From: DATMRF01 sp035566435
GTDB lineage: Bacteria > Verrucomicrobiota > Verrucomicrobiia > Limisphaerales > UBA8199
Length of the DNA stretch: 42,527 nucleotides
NCBI GenBank assembly: GCA_035566435.1
Contig: DATMRF010000042.1
Span: 1-42,527 of the forward strand
Direction: 5' to 3'
The notes beneath the pieces were generated by a model, which was not told where the DNA came from, ran no database searches, and saw only the letters and a program-made list of their open reading frames with translations. Shown piece after piece: positions 17,280 through 26,312 of this stretch; within the stretch, counting starts at the first letter, position 1, and the number at the start of each line of letters is the position of its first letter. Position numbers and translations under genes: made by a program.

Positions 17280-17803
17280 TTCACCGGCACTTCGATTTCC
17301 TTTTTCGCGTTCAACAGCAGCAGGTTCGTTTGCGCGACCAGATTGGTCAAGGTCAGGCTTTGCATGGTTGCCTGAGCCACAAACAAATTGGTGGCCACGG
17401 GCGCGCCGATCCGGGCGATAACAAAAGCGTCGCCGACCTTGAGCACGGCATTTTTCGGGCTATCGCCGGTTTCATAAAAGCCTTGATAAGTGACTTCGAT
17501 CTTGCGGGTGGTGGGCGGGGGCGCCGCCGGGGAAGGCGCGGGGACGAAATAGCGGGTGAAAAACGGGTTCGCGCTGTTCGTGCCGGCGCTGGGTTTGGGC
17601 CAGAGCGCCGTAGCGAATAGCCCGTCGAGCCGACCGATGGGCGCCGAGCTTTGAGCGGGGAAGGTCGCGGCGCGGCTGTCGTGAAAAGGGGGGGCATGCC
17701 CGCCCGCATTCATGATCACGACGTACAACAGCACCCAAAGGCTGGCGTGAACGCCCCATGCGAACCAGCGGCTGCGCAAAGCTTGAAGCAGGGCTAAGGG
17801 CAT
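17276..17803 (-). CDS. Small anchored protein in the PilP position
   Basis: A 175-aa protein starting at the ATG 11 bp after the PilO-like gene. A single membrane segment (WFAWGVHASLWVLLYVVIMNAGG) lies near the N-terminus, followed by a Pro/Ala-rich linker. The C-terminal domain (KIEVTYQGFYETGDSPKNAVLKVGDAF) resembles the small beta domain that binds secretins in PilP/GspC proteins. Gene order (PilO-like before it, ATPase after it) supports a PilP- or GspC-like role in linking the inner-membrane platform to the secretin. The sequence match is weak, so the assignment rests mostly on context. Longer starts reach back over the pilO-like gene and were not used. Confidence 0.6.
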
Positions 17804-17814
17804 AGGCGCCAGAT

Positions 17815-18633
17815 TTAATCCCGGAGGACAAAGCCGACCGCACGGAGCCAGACACGGACTTCGTCCAGTTTTTCCGGTGATTGTTTGCGGATGATGAGGC
17901 GATCGAGCAGCAACGGCTCCTTTTCGGGTGGCGACTCCGGAAGGCCGACAGCCCGGATTTCGGCGGCGCGCAGCGGGAGGCTCTGGATCAGCCGGGCGGC
18001 GTTGTCGGCGGAGGCAGTGAATTCCAACTGCACGGGAATCTCCGCCCAACGTCCCGCGCTATCGGCGCCGGGCGCGTTGGTAACAGCGAGGTTGACCTCC
18101 AGGTTGTGGATGGCCGCCACCTTGCAGCGCAACGCGGTGGCCAGCAGATCCTCCGTGAGCGAAAGGGCGGCCCAGAGCAGCGCCGGTTGCTGGATGTCAA
18201 CGGTGTGCTCGGGAAAACCGGAGTAGACAGCGGGGTCGATGGTGATTTTTTCCGCTTTCGCCTGGCGATCCAGTTCGTCCATCTGCTTGCTGCGTTCGTT
18301 CTGGTAATCGACGAGCTGAAACGGGGCGTTGAGTTTGGCCCGCAGGGCCGGCCCGAGTTCGAGGCGTGCCGCGGCGCTTTTCTTGGCATCCTCCAGGATG
18401 GCCAGCGCCTGGCGGGTCTCCTTGAGCTGATTGGTGATGTAGCGAAAATCCAGCGAGGAGGCGTTGGTTTGTTCGAGTGAGGCGGTCAGCTTCGCCCAAT
18501 CCCTTCCCAACGGCTCGTCGAGGCTGTCGGCGCGGCGGTCAAGCGGCACAAACACCATCAGGTAATAGGCGGCCAGGCCCAATCCCGCCAGCGGGATGAG
18601 GCTGCGGCGCTTATACTCCTGGAACGAAGGCAT
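17815..18633 (-). CDS. PilO-like pilus/secretion platform protein
   Basis: A 272-aa protein with one N-terminal membrane helix (LIPLAGLGLAAYYLMVFVPL, residues 11-30). It continues with a long coiled coil (about 45-135) and a C-terminal ferredoxin-like region. This is the layout of PilO/GspM proteins, which pair with PilN in the inner-membrane alignment complex. It lies 41 bp downstream of the PilM-PilN fusion and 11 bp upstream of the PilP-position gene, all on one strand. Primary sequence similarity is low, as is usual for this family. Confidence 0.65.
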   Translation of the reverse strand: MPSFQEYKRRSLIPLAGLGLAAYYLMVFVPLDRRADSLDEPLGRDWAKLTASLEQTNASSLDFRYITNQLKETRQALAILEDAKKSAAARLELGPALRAKLNAPFQLVDYQNERSKQMDELDRQAKAEKITIDPAVYSGFPEHTVDIQQPALLWAALSLTEDLLATALRCKVAAIHNLEVNLAVTNAPGADSAGRWAEIPVQLEFTASADNAARLIQSLPLRAAEIRAVGLPESPPEKEPLLLDRLIIRKQSPEKLDEVRVWLRAVGFVLRD

Positions 18634-18674
18634 CTGAATGAATGGGCTAATCGAATGTTGGAGTGATGGCGTGG

Positions 18675-20543
18675 TCAGGGCGGCGACTGGGTCGTGCTTT
18701 CGCCGTTTTCGGAAGCGGGCCAGCCAGGGCGGCCGGGGCGCTTGGAACGCACGCCCGGGGCGAACCTTTTCAAGGGTAGAGGTTGCCGAAAGTCGGTGCC
18801 GGCGAAATCCAGCGCCAGCACGAATTGGCGGTCCGGCACCGCCACCTTGGGATCGGCCAAACTCCGGCGCAAGTCATCCGAAAGCAGGTCCACTTTGGAA
18901 AAGAGCGGCTGTTCTTTCAGGCCGTTAACCACCTCCCGAATCACGTGGCGGGCCGCTTCGGCTTCGCCGGGGACAACGAGTTCCGCGATGAAGCCGGGTT
19001 TGGCCGGAAGGCCGTTCGTGAGGGCAGGCGCGGGTGTCCTGAACGGCAACAAAGCGGCTCGCGCCAGGTCTAACGTGGCGCCGAAAAGGTTGGTGCGGAC
19101 CGGCCGGTTGGTCAGCAAGAGCGCCGGAGGCTGGCTAAAGTAGCTTTGCTGGTCCGCCAGCAGCACATACCAGAGATTGCGGTTGGTGCGAGACTGCTGT
19201 AACAGGGCCAGCGTTCTGAGGGTATCGCCCGTGTTCTGCTGCGCCGCCAAAACGGGCCGGAGATTTTCATATTCCCCGAGCAAGGCGGCCGTGAGCGAGT
19301 CGTTGTCATCGACCGCCCGCTGTCCGTCCTGGACTTTTTCCAACAACGCCGCCTTCTTGTGGATTAGAGACACCTTATGCCAGGTTCCGAAGGCGAGCAC
19401 GACTGCGCACAGGCAAACCAGTGCCAGGCTGGCCAACTCGATACGCTGGCGGCCTAAGCGTTTGCGCCACGCCAGGCGGTAGTCATCCGGCAGAAGCGAA
19501 ACAGGTTGCGCGCTGTGCCCGAGCGCCTGGAGCGCGGCGCCAAAAGCGGCCTCGAAGCCTTTCGTCGGGGAGACGGTGTCGGGCTGGCTGGTCTTAGGCC
19601 AATGCAGGAACGGCAACGCAGCGCTGGCTTTCAGGTACTCCCGTAAACCTGGTTGGTCGAACCCGCCGCCGCTGGCCACCAGGTCGAACGGGGGCGTATC
19701 CCGCGAGATCGCCGGGTTCTGCTGGAACCACTCACTCAACTGCCGTTTGAGTTCAGCCGCCCACCCGTCCACGACTGCGGCGAACTCAGGCCAGGCGTCT
19801 GGACCGCTCAAAAGATCTTTTTCGCGTTTGGCCGCGTCCGCCGCTTCCTCGGAGCAGTTGCGCAGCCGGGCGAGTGAGCGTGTGAAAAAATCTCCGCCCA
19901 TTTGGAAACTGGTGGCAAACGCCCCCTGCCCAGCCAGAAGAATCACCACCACGGTCGTTTGAGCGCCCATGTGCACCAGGATCGCCCGAGAGGACAACGG
20001 GCAAGTGGCCCGATAAGCGGCGATCAGCGCGTTATCGGTCGTCGTCACCTCGCAAATCTCTTCCTGCTCGACGCCCAGCCGAAGGATCCGCTCCCGAATA
20101 TCGCCCTCCTGACAAAGCGTTACCCAGAATTGTTGCCGGTTTTTGGTAGCCGTTTCCGTCCGGACAAAATCGTACACGATTCGGCTTTCGCTGACGCCGC
20201 CCAATTTGAGGGTTTCCTCGGCGATTAGTTTATCCACTTCGCTCTCCGGGGCCTGCGGCAGATCAACCACCTGGGAAATGGAAAGATGTTGGGGCAGGAC
20301 GAGCGCCAGGGGAGGATTGCCCCAGTCCTCGAGCATGCCCTGCAAGTGAGTTTTGAGTTCGTCAGCCGACACCAGGCCCTCCGCCTGCAAATCGATCATT
20401 TCCTCCCGAAGGATGCGCAGGCGACCAAAATCGCTTTCTGCCAACAGCAGCTTCAAACGCCGCTGGCCACCGTCCAACGCCAGCACGCGACGCACGGGGG
20501 CTCCCATGCGGTCGAACGTCAGGTTGGCAAACGGCGCGCTCAT
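18675..20543 (-). CDS. PilM-PilN fusion, cytoplasmic actin-like plus inner-membrane protein
   Basis: The first ~350 residues form an actin-like ATPase domain of the PilM type (VLALDGGQRRLKLLLAES, AILVHMGAQTTVVVILLAG, GGGFDQPG). A basic linker (RLAWRKRLGRQRIE) and one membrane helix (ASLALVCLCAVVLAFGTW, about 374-391) follow. After that comes a PilN-like coiled coil and a periplasmic domain to residue ~600. Normally PilM and PilN are separate proteins, with PilM binding the short cytoplasmic tail of PilN; here they are one 622-aa chain. The gene is separated from the upstream secretin by a ~300-bp inverted-repeat element. An internal Met at residue 12 is an alternative start. Confidence 0.75.
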   Translation of the reverse strand: MSAPFANLTFDRMGAPVRRVLALDGGQRRLKLLLAESDFGRLRILREEMIDLQAEGLVSADELKTHLQGMLEDWGNPPLALVLPQHLSISQVVDLPQAPESEVDKLIAEETLKLGGVSESRIVYDFVRTETATKNRQQFWVTLCQEGDIRERILRLGVEQEEICEVTTTDNALIAAYRATCPLSSRAILVHMGAQTTVVVILLAGQGAFATSFQMGGDFFTRSLARLRNCSEEAADAAKREKDLLSGPDAWPEFAAVVDGWAAELKRQLSEWFQQNPAISRDTPPFDLVASGGGFDQPGLREYLKASAALPFLHWPKTSQPDTVSPTKGFEAAFGAALQALGHSAQPVSLLPDDYRLAWRKRLGRQRIELASLALVCLCAVVLAFGTWHKVSLIHKKAALLEKVQDGQRAVDDNDSLTAALLGEYENLRPVLAAQQNTGDTLRTLALLQQSRTNRNLWYVLLADQQSYFSQPPALLLTNRPVRTNLFGATLDLARAALLPFRTPAPALTNGLPAKPGFIAELVVPGEAEAARHVIREVVNGLKEQPLFSKVDLLSDDLRRSLADPKVAVPDRQFVLALDFAGTDFRQPLPLKRFAPGVRSKRPGRPGWPASENGESTTQSPP

Positions 20544-20555
20544 GGGTCACGAAGC

Positions 20556-20860
20556 CGACGGCCTGCAGTCCTTGTCATTACCCACAACTCTTACTGGGAT
20601 TTTTAAGCTTTGCTGATCACATAAACCATTCATCTTCAATGATTTGCTGGTTCGCTCAGGCGTCGCTACGCGACGCGTTATGCAATGGGTTGGCACCCAC
20701 CGTGGGCCGAGGCCCACGGCTACCATCAAGCTGCCGCGCCGCGGCGCAGAGATGGCAGCGAATTGCGGGCATTTTCCTGCGGATTTGGGCGGCCAAGAAG
20801 GGAAACTCATGCCAGGCTCAGGAAGATGTGGGTAATGACAAGGGCCTACAGCCCACGGTC
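20556..20860. mobile_element. ~300-bp inverted-repeat element (MITE- or REPIN-like) inside the pilus operon
   Basis: CCTTGTCATTACCCACA at 20570-20586 is repeated exactly in inverted orientation at 20827-20843, and weaker similarity extends outwards (GGCCTGCAG against GGCTGTAGG). The interior has no gene but holds further palindromes: GCGTCGC-tac-GCGACGC near 20659 and CCGTGGGCC-ga-GGCCCACGG near 20699. It fills most of the 350-bp gap between the secretin gene and the PilM-PilN gene. It looks like a non-autonomous element; no transposase is encoded. Confidence 0.55.
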
Positions 20861-20893
20861 CACGGTCCAGGTAGAGAGAGCAGAATAACGAAC

Positions 20894-22894
20894 TCATTTC
20901 GGCGGCGCGATGGAATTGGTGGCCGCCGCCTGGTCATCCTCGTAAACCAGGAATTCACCCGTGTCTTTCACGATGGAAGCGGTGACGAAGATGAGGAGGT
21001 ATCGCGGGGTGTCCACTTCAGTGCGGCGGCGGAAGAGGGGTCCGATCAGGGGAATATCGCCCAGGACCGGCACCGATTCGACAAACGTGGAACGCTCGCG
21101 CTCCAGGACGCCGCCCATGACGACTGTTTGGCCGGACTTGACAACGACACGGGTGGCAAGTTCCTCAGTGCGGTATTGGGGCAGCTTGATATCGAAGGTG
21201 CTTTGGACGTTGGTGCCGACGCCATACTGGCTGAGGGTGGAATACTTCACCAGTTGCACATCGGTATTCACAATCGGGTTCAGGGCAAGGAGGATGTTTT
21301 TGCCGTCACCGCTGATGCTGGCCAGGACGTTCAAAATGGCGCCAGCGGTGATCTTGGTCGGTTTGCCGGCGGGAACCCAACTGGAAGCGGTGTAATACTG
21401 CTGGACGGTGGCGGCGACCGTGTATTCCTCGTAGTAGTATTGTACGAGGCCATCGCTGATGCTGGCCGGACGGTTATTGAGGACGGTCAGGCGCGGGGCG
21501 CTCAAAGTCTGGCTTTCACCGCTTTGTTCGAGCGCGCTGAGGGTGGCGCTGAGGTTGTTAGCGCCAAAGACTTTGGTGAAGGCGTTCTGGATGCCGATGC
21601 CGACAGCCGGGTTGGCGCCCGTCAGGAGGGGGCTCTGGCTGATGCTGCTGGGGAAGTTCTGGCCGTTGAGGAGTCCGGTAAAGTCCTGGGGCACGGACGT
21701 GGATTGGACGCCCGCGCTCGGGCCCTGGCGGTCGGATTCCCAGAGCACGCCCAATTGCAGAAACGCAGGTTTGGAGATCGTGATGAAGCGCGCCTCGATG
21801 AGGACCTGCTGAATCGGCCGGTCGAACTCTTTGATGATCTTCTCCATCACGTCCAGTTGCTCGGGGGTGCCGCGCGCGACCACCAGGTTGCGCTCGTAAT
21901 CGATAATGAACTTGGAACCAGCGAATAACTCTTTGATAGCTTTTTCGAGGGACGGCACCGGAGGCGCTTCATCGTTGACAAATTTCTTGAATTTCTGGGT
22001 TTCGGTCGTGGTAGTGACGTTGTTGGCCGTCACGGTCGAGCGAGTGGCATCCTCGGAGCCGAGCTGGGCCGGCAGGACGAACCCTTTGCGGAGCCGGTAA
22101 AAGCGCGTTTCCTCCATCAGTTTTTTCGGGTCCTTGGCATCGACCACCCAAACCAACTCGTCGCCGACCTGAAACTGCAACTCGTAGTTCCGCCCGATAT
22201 AACGGAGGAACTCTCCGAGCTTCACTTTGTCGAGGTTGACGCTCAATACCTGTTTCAGCGCGGCGAGGGACTTGTCGGCCACGATATTGACACCCGCGGA
22301 TTGACTAAGATTAACGAGAATTGTCTCGAGGGGAACATTGTCGAGGTGGATCGTGACTTCCTTCTCCAGGACTTTCACCATGTGCCCTTTCGTGCTCTCG
22401 AAGTCGAACAACGGGCCCTGCTCGCGAAGCGTCTTGCCGTAAGAGTCGGGGATGTAAGGCGCATTCTCGATCCGCTCCACGGCATCGCGCACGTCTTTAC
22501 GGGGCGGCAGGCCCCGGTCTTTTTGCTCCGTCACCAGGCTTTTGACGGTGGGATTGAAGACAGAGTTTTTGGCGTCGATGCTGCGGATTTTGTCTTCGAG
22601 CGCCTGGGAGCGGCGTTGCTGGGTTTGTTCTTCAACCCAGCTATTGACGCGGGCGAGGATGGGGTTCTTGGGGTCTTGCGCGAGCAAAGCCGCCGCCTGG
22701 TTCTTGGCCTCTTCCCAGCGATTCTGGTTGGCCAGTTCCAGGATCGCCTTGATTTGGCTGTCGTAGATCTCGCTATACGCCGGCGGCGGTTTGGGTGGCG
22801 GCGGTGGATGGTGGCACGCGGTTGTGGATAGCAGGAGCAGCGCCGCCGCTGCTGCCGCCTTTACTGGGGTGGTCAGCCAGGATCGTACAAACAT
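20894..22894 (-). CDS. Secretin (PilQ/GspD family), probable lipoprotein
   Basis: Outer-membrane secretin channel of a type IV pilus or type II secretion-like system. The 666-aa protein has a signal peptide (VKAAAAAALLLLSTTAC) with a plausible lipobox cysteine at residue 27 and a Pro-rich linker. A helical region and STN/N-domains follow (VTIHLDNVPLETILVNLSQSAGVNIVADKS). The C-terminal secretin domain has RNLVVARGTPEQLDVMEKIIKEFD, QVLIEARFITIS and the signature VPVLGDIPLIGPLFRR. It is the first gene of the operon, with a candidate promoter at 22923-22952. Its distal genes are separated from it by the 20556-20860 element, which may reduce or re-time their expression. Confidence 0.92.
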   Translation of the reverse strand: MFVRSWLTTPVKAAAAAALLLLSTTACHHPPPPPKPPPAYSEIYDSQIKAILELANQNRWEEAKNQAAALLAQDPKNPILARVNSWVEEQTQQRRSQALEDKIRSIDAKNSVFNPTVKSLVTEQKDRGLPPRKDVRDAVERIENAPYIPDSYGKTLREQGPLFDFESTKGHMVKVLEKEVTIHLDNVPLETILVNLSQSAGVNIVADKSLAALKQVLSVNLDKVKLGEFLRYIGRNYELQFQVGDELVWVVDAKDPKKLMEETRFYRLRKGFVLPAQLGSEDATRSTVTANNVTTTTETQKFKKFVNDEAPPVPSLEKAIKELFAGSKFIIDYERNLVVARGTPEQLDVMEKIIKEFDRPIQQVLIEARFITISKPAFLQLGVLWESDRQGPSAGVQSTSVPQDFTGLLNGQNFPSSISQSPLLTGANPAVGIGIQNAFTKVFGANNLSATLSALEQSGESQTLSAPRLTVLNNRPASISDGLVQYYYEEYTVAATVQQYYTASSWVPAGKPTKITAGAILNVLASISGDGKNILLALNPIVNTDVQLVKYSTLSQYGVGTNVQSTFDIKLPQYRTEELATRVVVKSGQTVVMGGVLERERSTFVESVPVLGDIPLIGPLFRRRTEVDTPRYLLIFVTASIVKDTGEFLVYEDDQAAATNSIAPPK

Positions 22895-22922
22895 GGGAAC
22901 AATGTTGACGAAGAACTTGCAT

Positions 22923-22952
22923 ATTAAATTCAGGTGCGCACCCGGATTGCAA
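22923..22952 (-). promoter_or_regulatory. Candidate sigma-70-like promoter of the secretin operon
   Basis: On the minus strand TTGCAA (22947-22952) is followed after 18 bp by TTTAAT (22923-22928), about 28 bp before the secretin start codon. The spacer contains the palindrome GGTGCGCACC. Match by eye only. Confidence 0.4.
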
Positions 22953-22974
22953 ACATATTTTTAGTTTTTGGCGA

Positions 22975-23427
22975 TCAACTCTTCAGCCTTTTCATCGTGG
23001 CGCGTTTGAGTTCGCGGTCGGCTTCGCGTTGCTTGAGATCTTCCCGCTTATCGTACTGGGCTTTGCCTTTGCCGACGGCCAGGGCCACTTTGACCTTGCC
23101 GTTTTTCCAATAAAAGGAGAGCGGCAGCAGTGCGTTGCCCTTCACCGCCGCCAGGCCAAAAAGTTTTCGGATTTCGGATTTGTGCAGGAGCAATTTTCGC
23201 ACGGCCTTCGGTTGATGGTTCTGCAGGTTCCCGTGGGAGTACTCGTCGATGTGCGCGTTGTAGAGGAAGACCTCATTGTTCTCGACCCGGGCAAAGGCGT
23301 CGCTGATCTGGCCCTTGCCGGCGCGCAGCGCTTTGACCTCCGTCCCGTGCAGCACGATTCCGGCCTCGAAGGTTTCGAGGATATGATAGTCCCGCCGGGC
23401 TTTGGGGTTGGACAGAAGGTCGGGCAT
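22975..23427 (-). CDS. smpB: SsrA-binding protein SmpB
   Basis: RNA-binding partner of tmRNA in rescue of stalled ribosomes (trans-translation). The 150-aa length is typical. Diagnostic segments are present: NPKARRDYHILETFEAGIVL near the N-terminus, GTEVKALRAGKGQISDAFARV, NAHIDEYSHGN, the KLLLHKSEI block, and a basic C-terminal tail (YDKREDLKQREADRELKRAT). The ATG at 23427 gives the usual MPDLLSNPKA-type start. The tmRNA gene itself is not in the window. Confidence 0.97.
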   Translation of the reverse strand: MPDLLSNPKARRDYHILETFEAGIVLHGTEVKALRAGKGQISDAFARVENNEVFLYNAHIDEYSHGNLQNHQPKAVRKLLLHKSEIRKLFGLAAVKGNALLPLSFYWKNGKVKVALAVGKGKAQYDKREDLKQREADRELKRATMKRLKS

Positions 23428-23614
23428 TGGGAGTTAGACCGTTGAGGCGTTAAAACGTTAAAGCGCTGGGAATGCTAACACGACCGAGTGAGCGAGGCGG
23501 CGCAGAATTTTGCAGGCGCCAGGGTAGCAAAGCGGATAGTCGCCCCGGGACCGAAGCCGGGCGCCTCGTTGCCTCGCGCGCTACACCGGCGTGGCAAGAG
23601 CGCGACTTCCCTGC

Positions 23615-23869
23615 TCAATGCTTCTTGCGCTTTTTGCCGACCGGACGGGTCAACTCCACCAGTTCAGGCATCTCAAAACCGACCTTGTCTTCCACGATTT
23701 CGAGCAGCGCGATGTCCGCCGCGCCCATGTTGCCCGTCTCCCGAACCAGGGGACGGCTCAAGGCCCCGGAGCCGGAGTTGAGTTGCCGGACACGGCGCGA
23801 GATCAGGTTGACCAGAACGTTGGGGTTACCAACCTTCTCCAGTGCTTTTCTTGCAAGTTCAGCGTTCAA
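23615..23869 (-). CDS. rpoZ: RNA polymerase omega subunit, TTG start
   Basis: Small subunit that helps fold and assemble RNA polymerase. The sequence NAELARKALEKVGNPNVLVNLISRRVRQLNSG ... GAADIALLEIVEDKV has the omega helix containing NLISRRVRQL, and ends in a basic KKRKKH tail. I choose the TTG at 23869, giving 84 aa, because homology begins right there and a GGA lies about 9 nt upstream. The upstream extension to an ATG at 24025 would overlap the divergent synthase gene and has no similarity. Confidence 0.85.
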   Translation of the reverse strand: MNAELARKALEKVGNPNVLVNLISRRVRQLNSGSGALSRPLVRETGNMGAADIALLEIVEDKVGFEMPELVELTRPVGKKRKKH

Positions 23870-23937
23870 AGCTTTATCCAAGGTATTAGATCGAGCAGGA
23901 CAGGTTAATGGGCCGGGCAGCAAACGCAATACCAAAT

Positions 23938-23967
23938 TTGGCAAATCCTGCTTGCACCCGCTATAGC
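23938..23967 (+). promoter_or_regulatory. Candidate promoter of the polyprenyl synthase gene
   Basis: TTGGCA (23938-23943) and TATAGC (23962-23967) are separated by 18 bp and lie about 21 bp before the ATG at 23989. A second pair, TTGCAC/TAAAAC with 17 bp, overlaps it. The region is the divergent gap between rpoZ and the synthase. Match by eye. Confidence 0.35.
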
Positions 23968-23988
23968 CTTTGCTTAAAACAGCGACGC

Positions 23989-24915
23989 ATGTCTGGAAGG
24001 AAGAAGAACTTAGAGGCCCGCGCACAAGCCCGATTCGACCTGAAAAATTTTCTGGCGACGCGGACCGACGCCGTCAACCAGGCGCTGGACGGGTTCCTGC
24101 CCCCGGCGAGCGCCCGGCCGGCGACGATTCACAAGGCGATGCGCTATTCACTGTTCGCCGGCGGCAAGCGGATGCGCCCTGCCCTCTGCCTGGCGGCAGC
24201 GGCGGCTTGTGGGGGCGGCGAATCGGCGGCGATGCCGCTCGCTTGCGCGGTTGAGTGCATCCACACGTATTCGCTGATCCACGACGACCTGCCAGCGATG
24301 GATAACGACGATTATCGGCGCGGAAAACTGACGAATCATAAGGTGTTCGGGGAGGGCATCGCCGTTTTGGCGGGAGACGCGTTGCTGACCCAGGCGTTTG
24401 AGATCGCGGCAAAGTGCAAGGGATGGTCGCGATATTCCCACCAACAAATTATCCAGGAACTGGCGCGCGCCTCCGGCTCGCTGCAACTCATCGCCGGACA
24501 GGTGGCTGATCTTGAAGCCGAAGGACGAGCCATCTCTGCCAGCCACCTCCGGTACATTCATGAGCGCAAAACCTCGGCGCTGCTGTGCTGCTCGGTCCGC
24601 CTGGGCGGGATGAGCGCCAACTGCACAGCCGCCCTGCTCAAAGCTCTGACCGATTTCGGTTATCACGTCGGCCTGGCTTTTCAGGTGATCGATGACATCC
24701 TCGACGTGACTCAGACCAGCGAGAAGCTGGGGAAAACGGCGGGTAAGGACAGTAAGGCAAGCAAAGCGACCTATCCAGCGATTGTCGGTTTGGAGAAATC
24801 GCGCAAGATTGCAGCGGCGCTTACCGACAAGGCGTTCGCGGCGCTGAAACCGTTCCGCGGGAAAGCCGTAGCTTTGGAAGCACTGGCGGAATTTCTGCTT
24901 AAACGGGAAAGCTAG
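23989..24915 (+). CDS. ispA: Farnesyl/geranylgeranyl diphosphate synthase
   Basis: Short-chain trans-prenyl transferase that condenses isopentenyl diphosphate with allylic diphosphates to make C15-C20 isoprenoid precursors. The 308-aa protein has FAGGKRMRPAL near residue 56, the first aspartate-rich motif DDLPAMD (99-105), the KTSALL segment, and the second motif QVIDDILD with the following GKTAGKD. The ATG at 23989 is chosen over upstream starts because homology begins after it and the promoter-like boxes lie just before. The stop overlaps the stop of the convergent TPR gene by 4 bp. The product chain length cannot be read reliably from the sequence. Confidence 0.93.
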   Translation: MSGRKKNLEARAQARFDLKNFLATRTDAVNQALDGFLPPASARPATIHKAMRYSLFAGGKRMRPALCLAAAAACGGGESAAMPLACAVECIHTYSLIHDDLPAMDNDDYRRGKLTNHKVFGEGIAVLAGDALLTQAFEIAAKCKGWSRYSHQQIIQELARASGSLQLIAGQVADLEAEGRAISASHLRYIHERKTSALLCCSVRLGGMSANCTAALLKALTDFGYHVGLAFQVIDDILDVTQTSEKLGKTAGKDSKASKATYPAIVGLEKSRKIAAALTDKAFAALKPFRGKAVALEALAEFLLKRES

Positions 24916-26312
24916 GCTCCCCCGCCTTCGTAATATTTCTCGACCTTCGCGGCGACGTCCTTGTAGCCGCTATCGACCTCGTAGATGAGCTTAAACTGCT
25001 CGACGGCTTCCCCTTTCTTGCCCATGGCCTCCAGCACGGAGCCGAGATTATAGACCAGGTCTTTTTTTTCCTCGTCGAGCACGGGTTTTTCCTTAATCGC
25101 GTTTTGCAGGGTGCGGGCGGCGAGGTCGAACATCTTTTTCTTGCCAAAACATTGCGCGAGGTAATTCATCGAGGCGATGCGGCGGTGCGGGTTGTTCTGG
25201 GCCTTTTGAAACTCGGCGATGGCTTCGCTGACCTTGCCCGCGTTGAAGTAAAGCTGGCCCATTTCGTAGCGAATTTGCAGATCGTTCGAGAACTTTTCGA
25301 CGCGCTTCTGGCACTCGGCGAGCTGGTAGGCCTGTTTCTCGGCCTGAATGGCACCGGCTTTCTCCGCGTAATCGGGCGCGCTGGAATCCAGTTTCGAGAT
25401 CTGGTGTTCGAGCTTCCGGCCGACGGTGTCCGCGATAGCGCGGTCGAGGGATGAATCGTTGCCGATGTCGGACTTTTTAAGCTGCTCGTAGTAGCTTAGC
25501 GAGCGGTCGAAGTCCTTCTTTTGCGAGTGCAGTTCAGCGAGCGACCGCAACAGCTTGAGATTGTTGGGCTCGGTTTTGAGCCGAGCTTCGTATTCCCGGA
25601 TCAACCGGTCGGCGACATCCCCGCTTTTCTCGACACGATTTTCCTGTTCGAGCGAGACTGCCTCCTCCTTGTTCTTCAGGATATCGCGATACGAACCGCT
25701 GCCGTCGGCCAGATCGTCATAACCCCCTTCATCGAGGGTCTTTTGGGCAGAGAGATTCTTCAGCGCCTGGGCCAGATCGTTGTCGGTCGGGCTGGCGCGG
25801 TAGAGGTCGGCGAGGATGGACTCGCCCTTTTTCGGCTGGCCGATCTCCGCCAGCCCTTTGGCCAGTTGAATGGCGACATCCTTGTCTTTGGGTGAATTCC
25901 GAAAAAGCATTTCGAGGGACAGGACAGCAGTGTGGGGCATTTGCAGTGCTGTGGCCGCTTCGACGATTAGCCGGTGAGCGCCTGAATTGGTAGGGTCGCC
26001 GTTGAGAATATGCTCGGCGATCGGGAGGGCATCGGCAGGGTTTGTACGCAGGGCCATCTGGCCTTTGGCGACCATGGGGGAGGAACTGGCGCTGCTGAAT
26101 ACTTTCTTGAAAAAACCGCCGCCGGGGCCCGCTTTTTTCAATTGAGCGGCGCGGAGCAGCTTGCGGCACTCGTGCATGCTCGGTTCCCGGACCAGCACCT
26201 GGTTGAAAAGGTCGATCGCGTAATCGTAGTTTTCCCGCTGCAAGGCATCATTGCCTTTGGTGAACAACGCGCGCAGGTCGCGCGGCAGGTCTTGCAAGCT
26301 CTTTTCTGCCAT
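24912..26312 (-). CDS. Tetratricopeptide repeat protein
   Basis: A 466-aa protein, predicted cytoplasmic (no signal peptide), rich in TPR-type helical pairs. These include ALFTKGNDALQRENYDYAIDLFNQVL at the start, LRSLAELHSQKKDFDRSLSYYEQLK in the middle, and YEMGQLYFNAGKVSEAIAEFQKA and YNLGSVLEAMGKKGEAVEQFKLIYEV at the end. TPR arrays act as protein-binding scaffolds; the partner is unknown. It is convergent with the polyprenyl synthase. The next gene upstream on the same strand, 136 bp away, encodes a membrane-anchored coiled-coil protein, so a shared complex is possible. Confidence 0.85.
   Translation of the reverse strand: MAEKSLQDLPRDLRALFTKGNDALQRENYDYAIDLFNQVLVREPSMHECRKLLRAAQLKKAGPGGGFFKKVFSSASSSPMVAKGQMALRTNPADALPIAEHILNGDPTNSGAHRLIVEAATALQMPHTAVLSLEMLFRNSPKDKDVAIQLAKGLAEIGQPKKGESILADLYRASPTDNDLAQALKNLSAQKTLDEGGYDDLADGSGSYRDILKNKEEAVSLEQENRVEKSGDVADRLIREYEARLKTEPNNLKLLRSLAELHSQKKDFDRSLSYYEQLKKSDIGNDSSLDRAIADTVGRKLEHQISKLDSSAPDYAEKAGAIQAEKQAYQLAECQKRVEKFSNDLQIRYEMGQLYFNAGKVSEAIAEFQKAQNNPHRRIASMNYLAQCFGKKKMFDLAARTLQNAIKEKPVLDEEKKDLVYNLGSVLEAMGKKGEAVEQFKLIYEVDSGYKDVAAKVEKYYEGGGA

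Noticed and set aside
20639..21928. 429-aa plus-strand frame overlapping the secretin and the inverted-repeat element
   Set aside because: No recognisable domain; it runs antisense to a well-supported secretin and begins in the palindromic element.
23500..23600. Possible tRNA-like or structured RNA between smpB and rpoZ
   Set aside because: There is a GC-rich hairpin, but no cloverleaf, anticodon arm or T-loop consensus could be assembled.
23870..24025. N-terminal extension of rpoZ to an ATG at 24025
   Set aside because: It would overlap the divergent synthase gene and its promoter and has no omega-subunit similarity; homology begins at the TTG at 23869.
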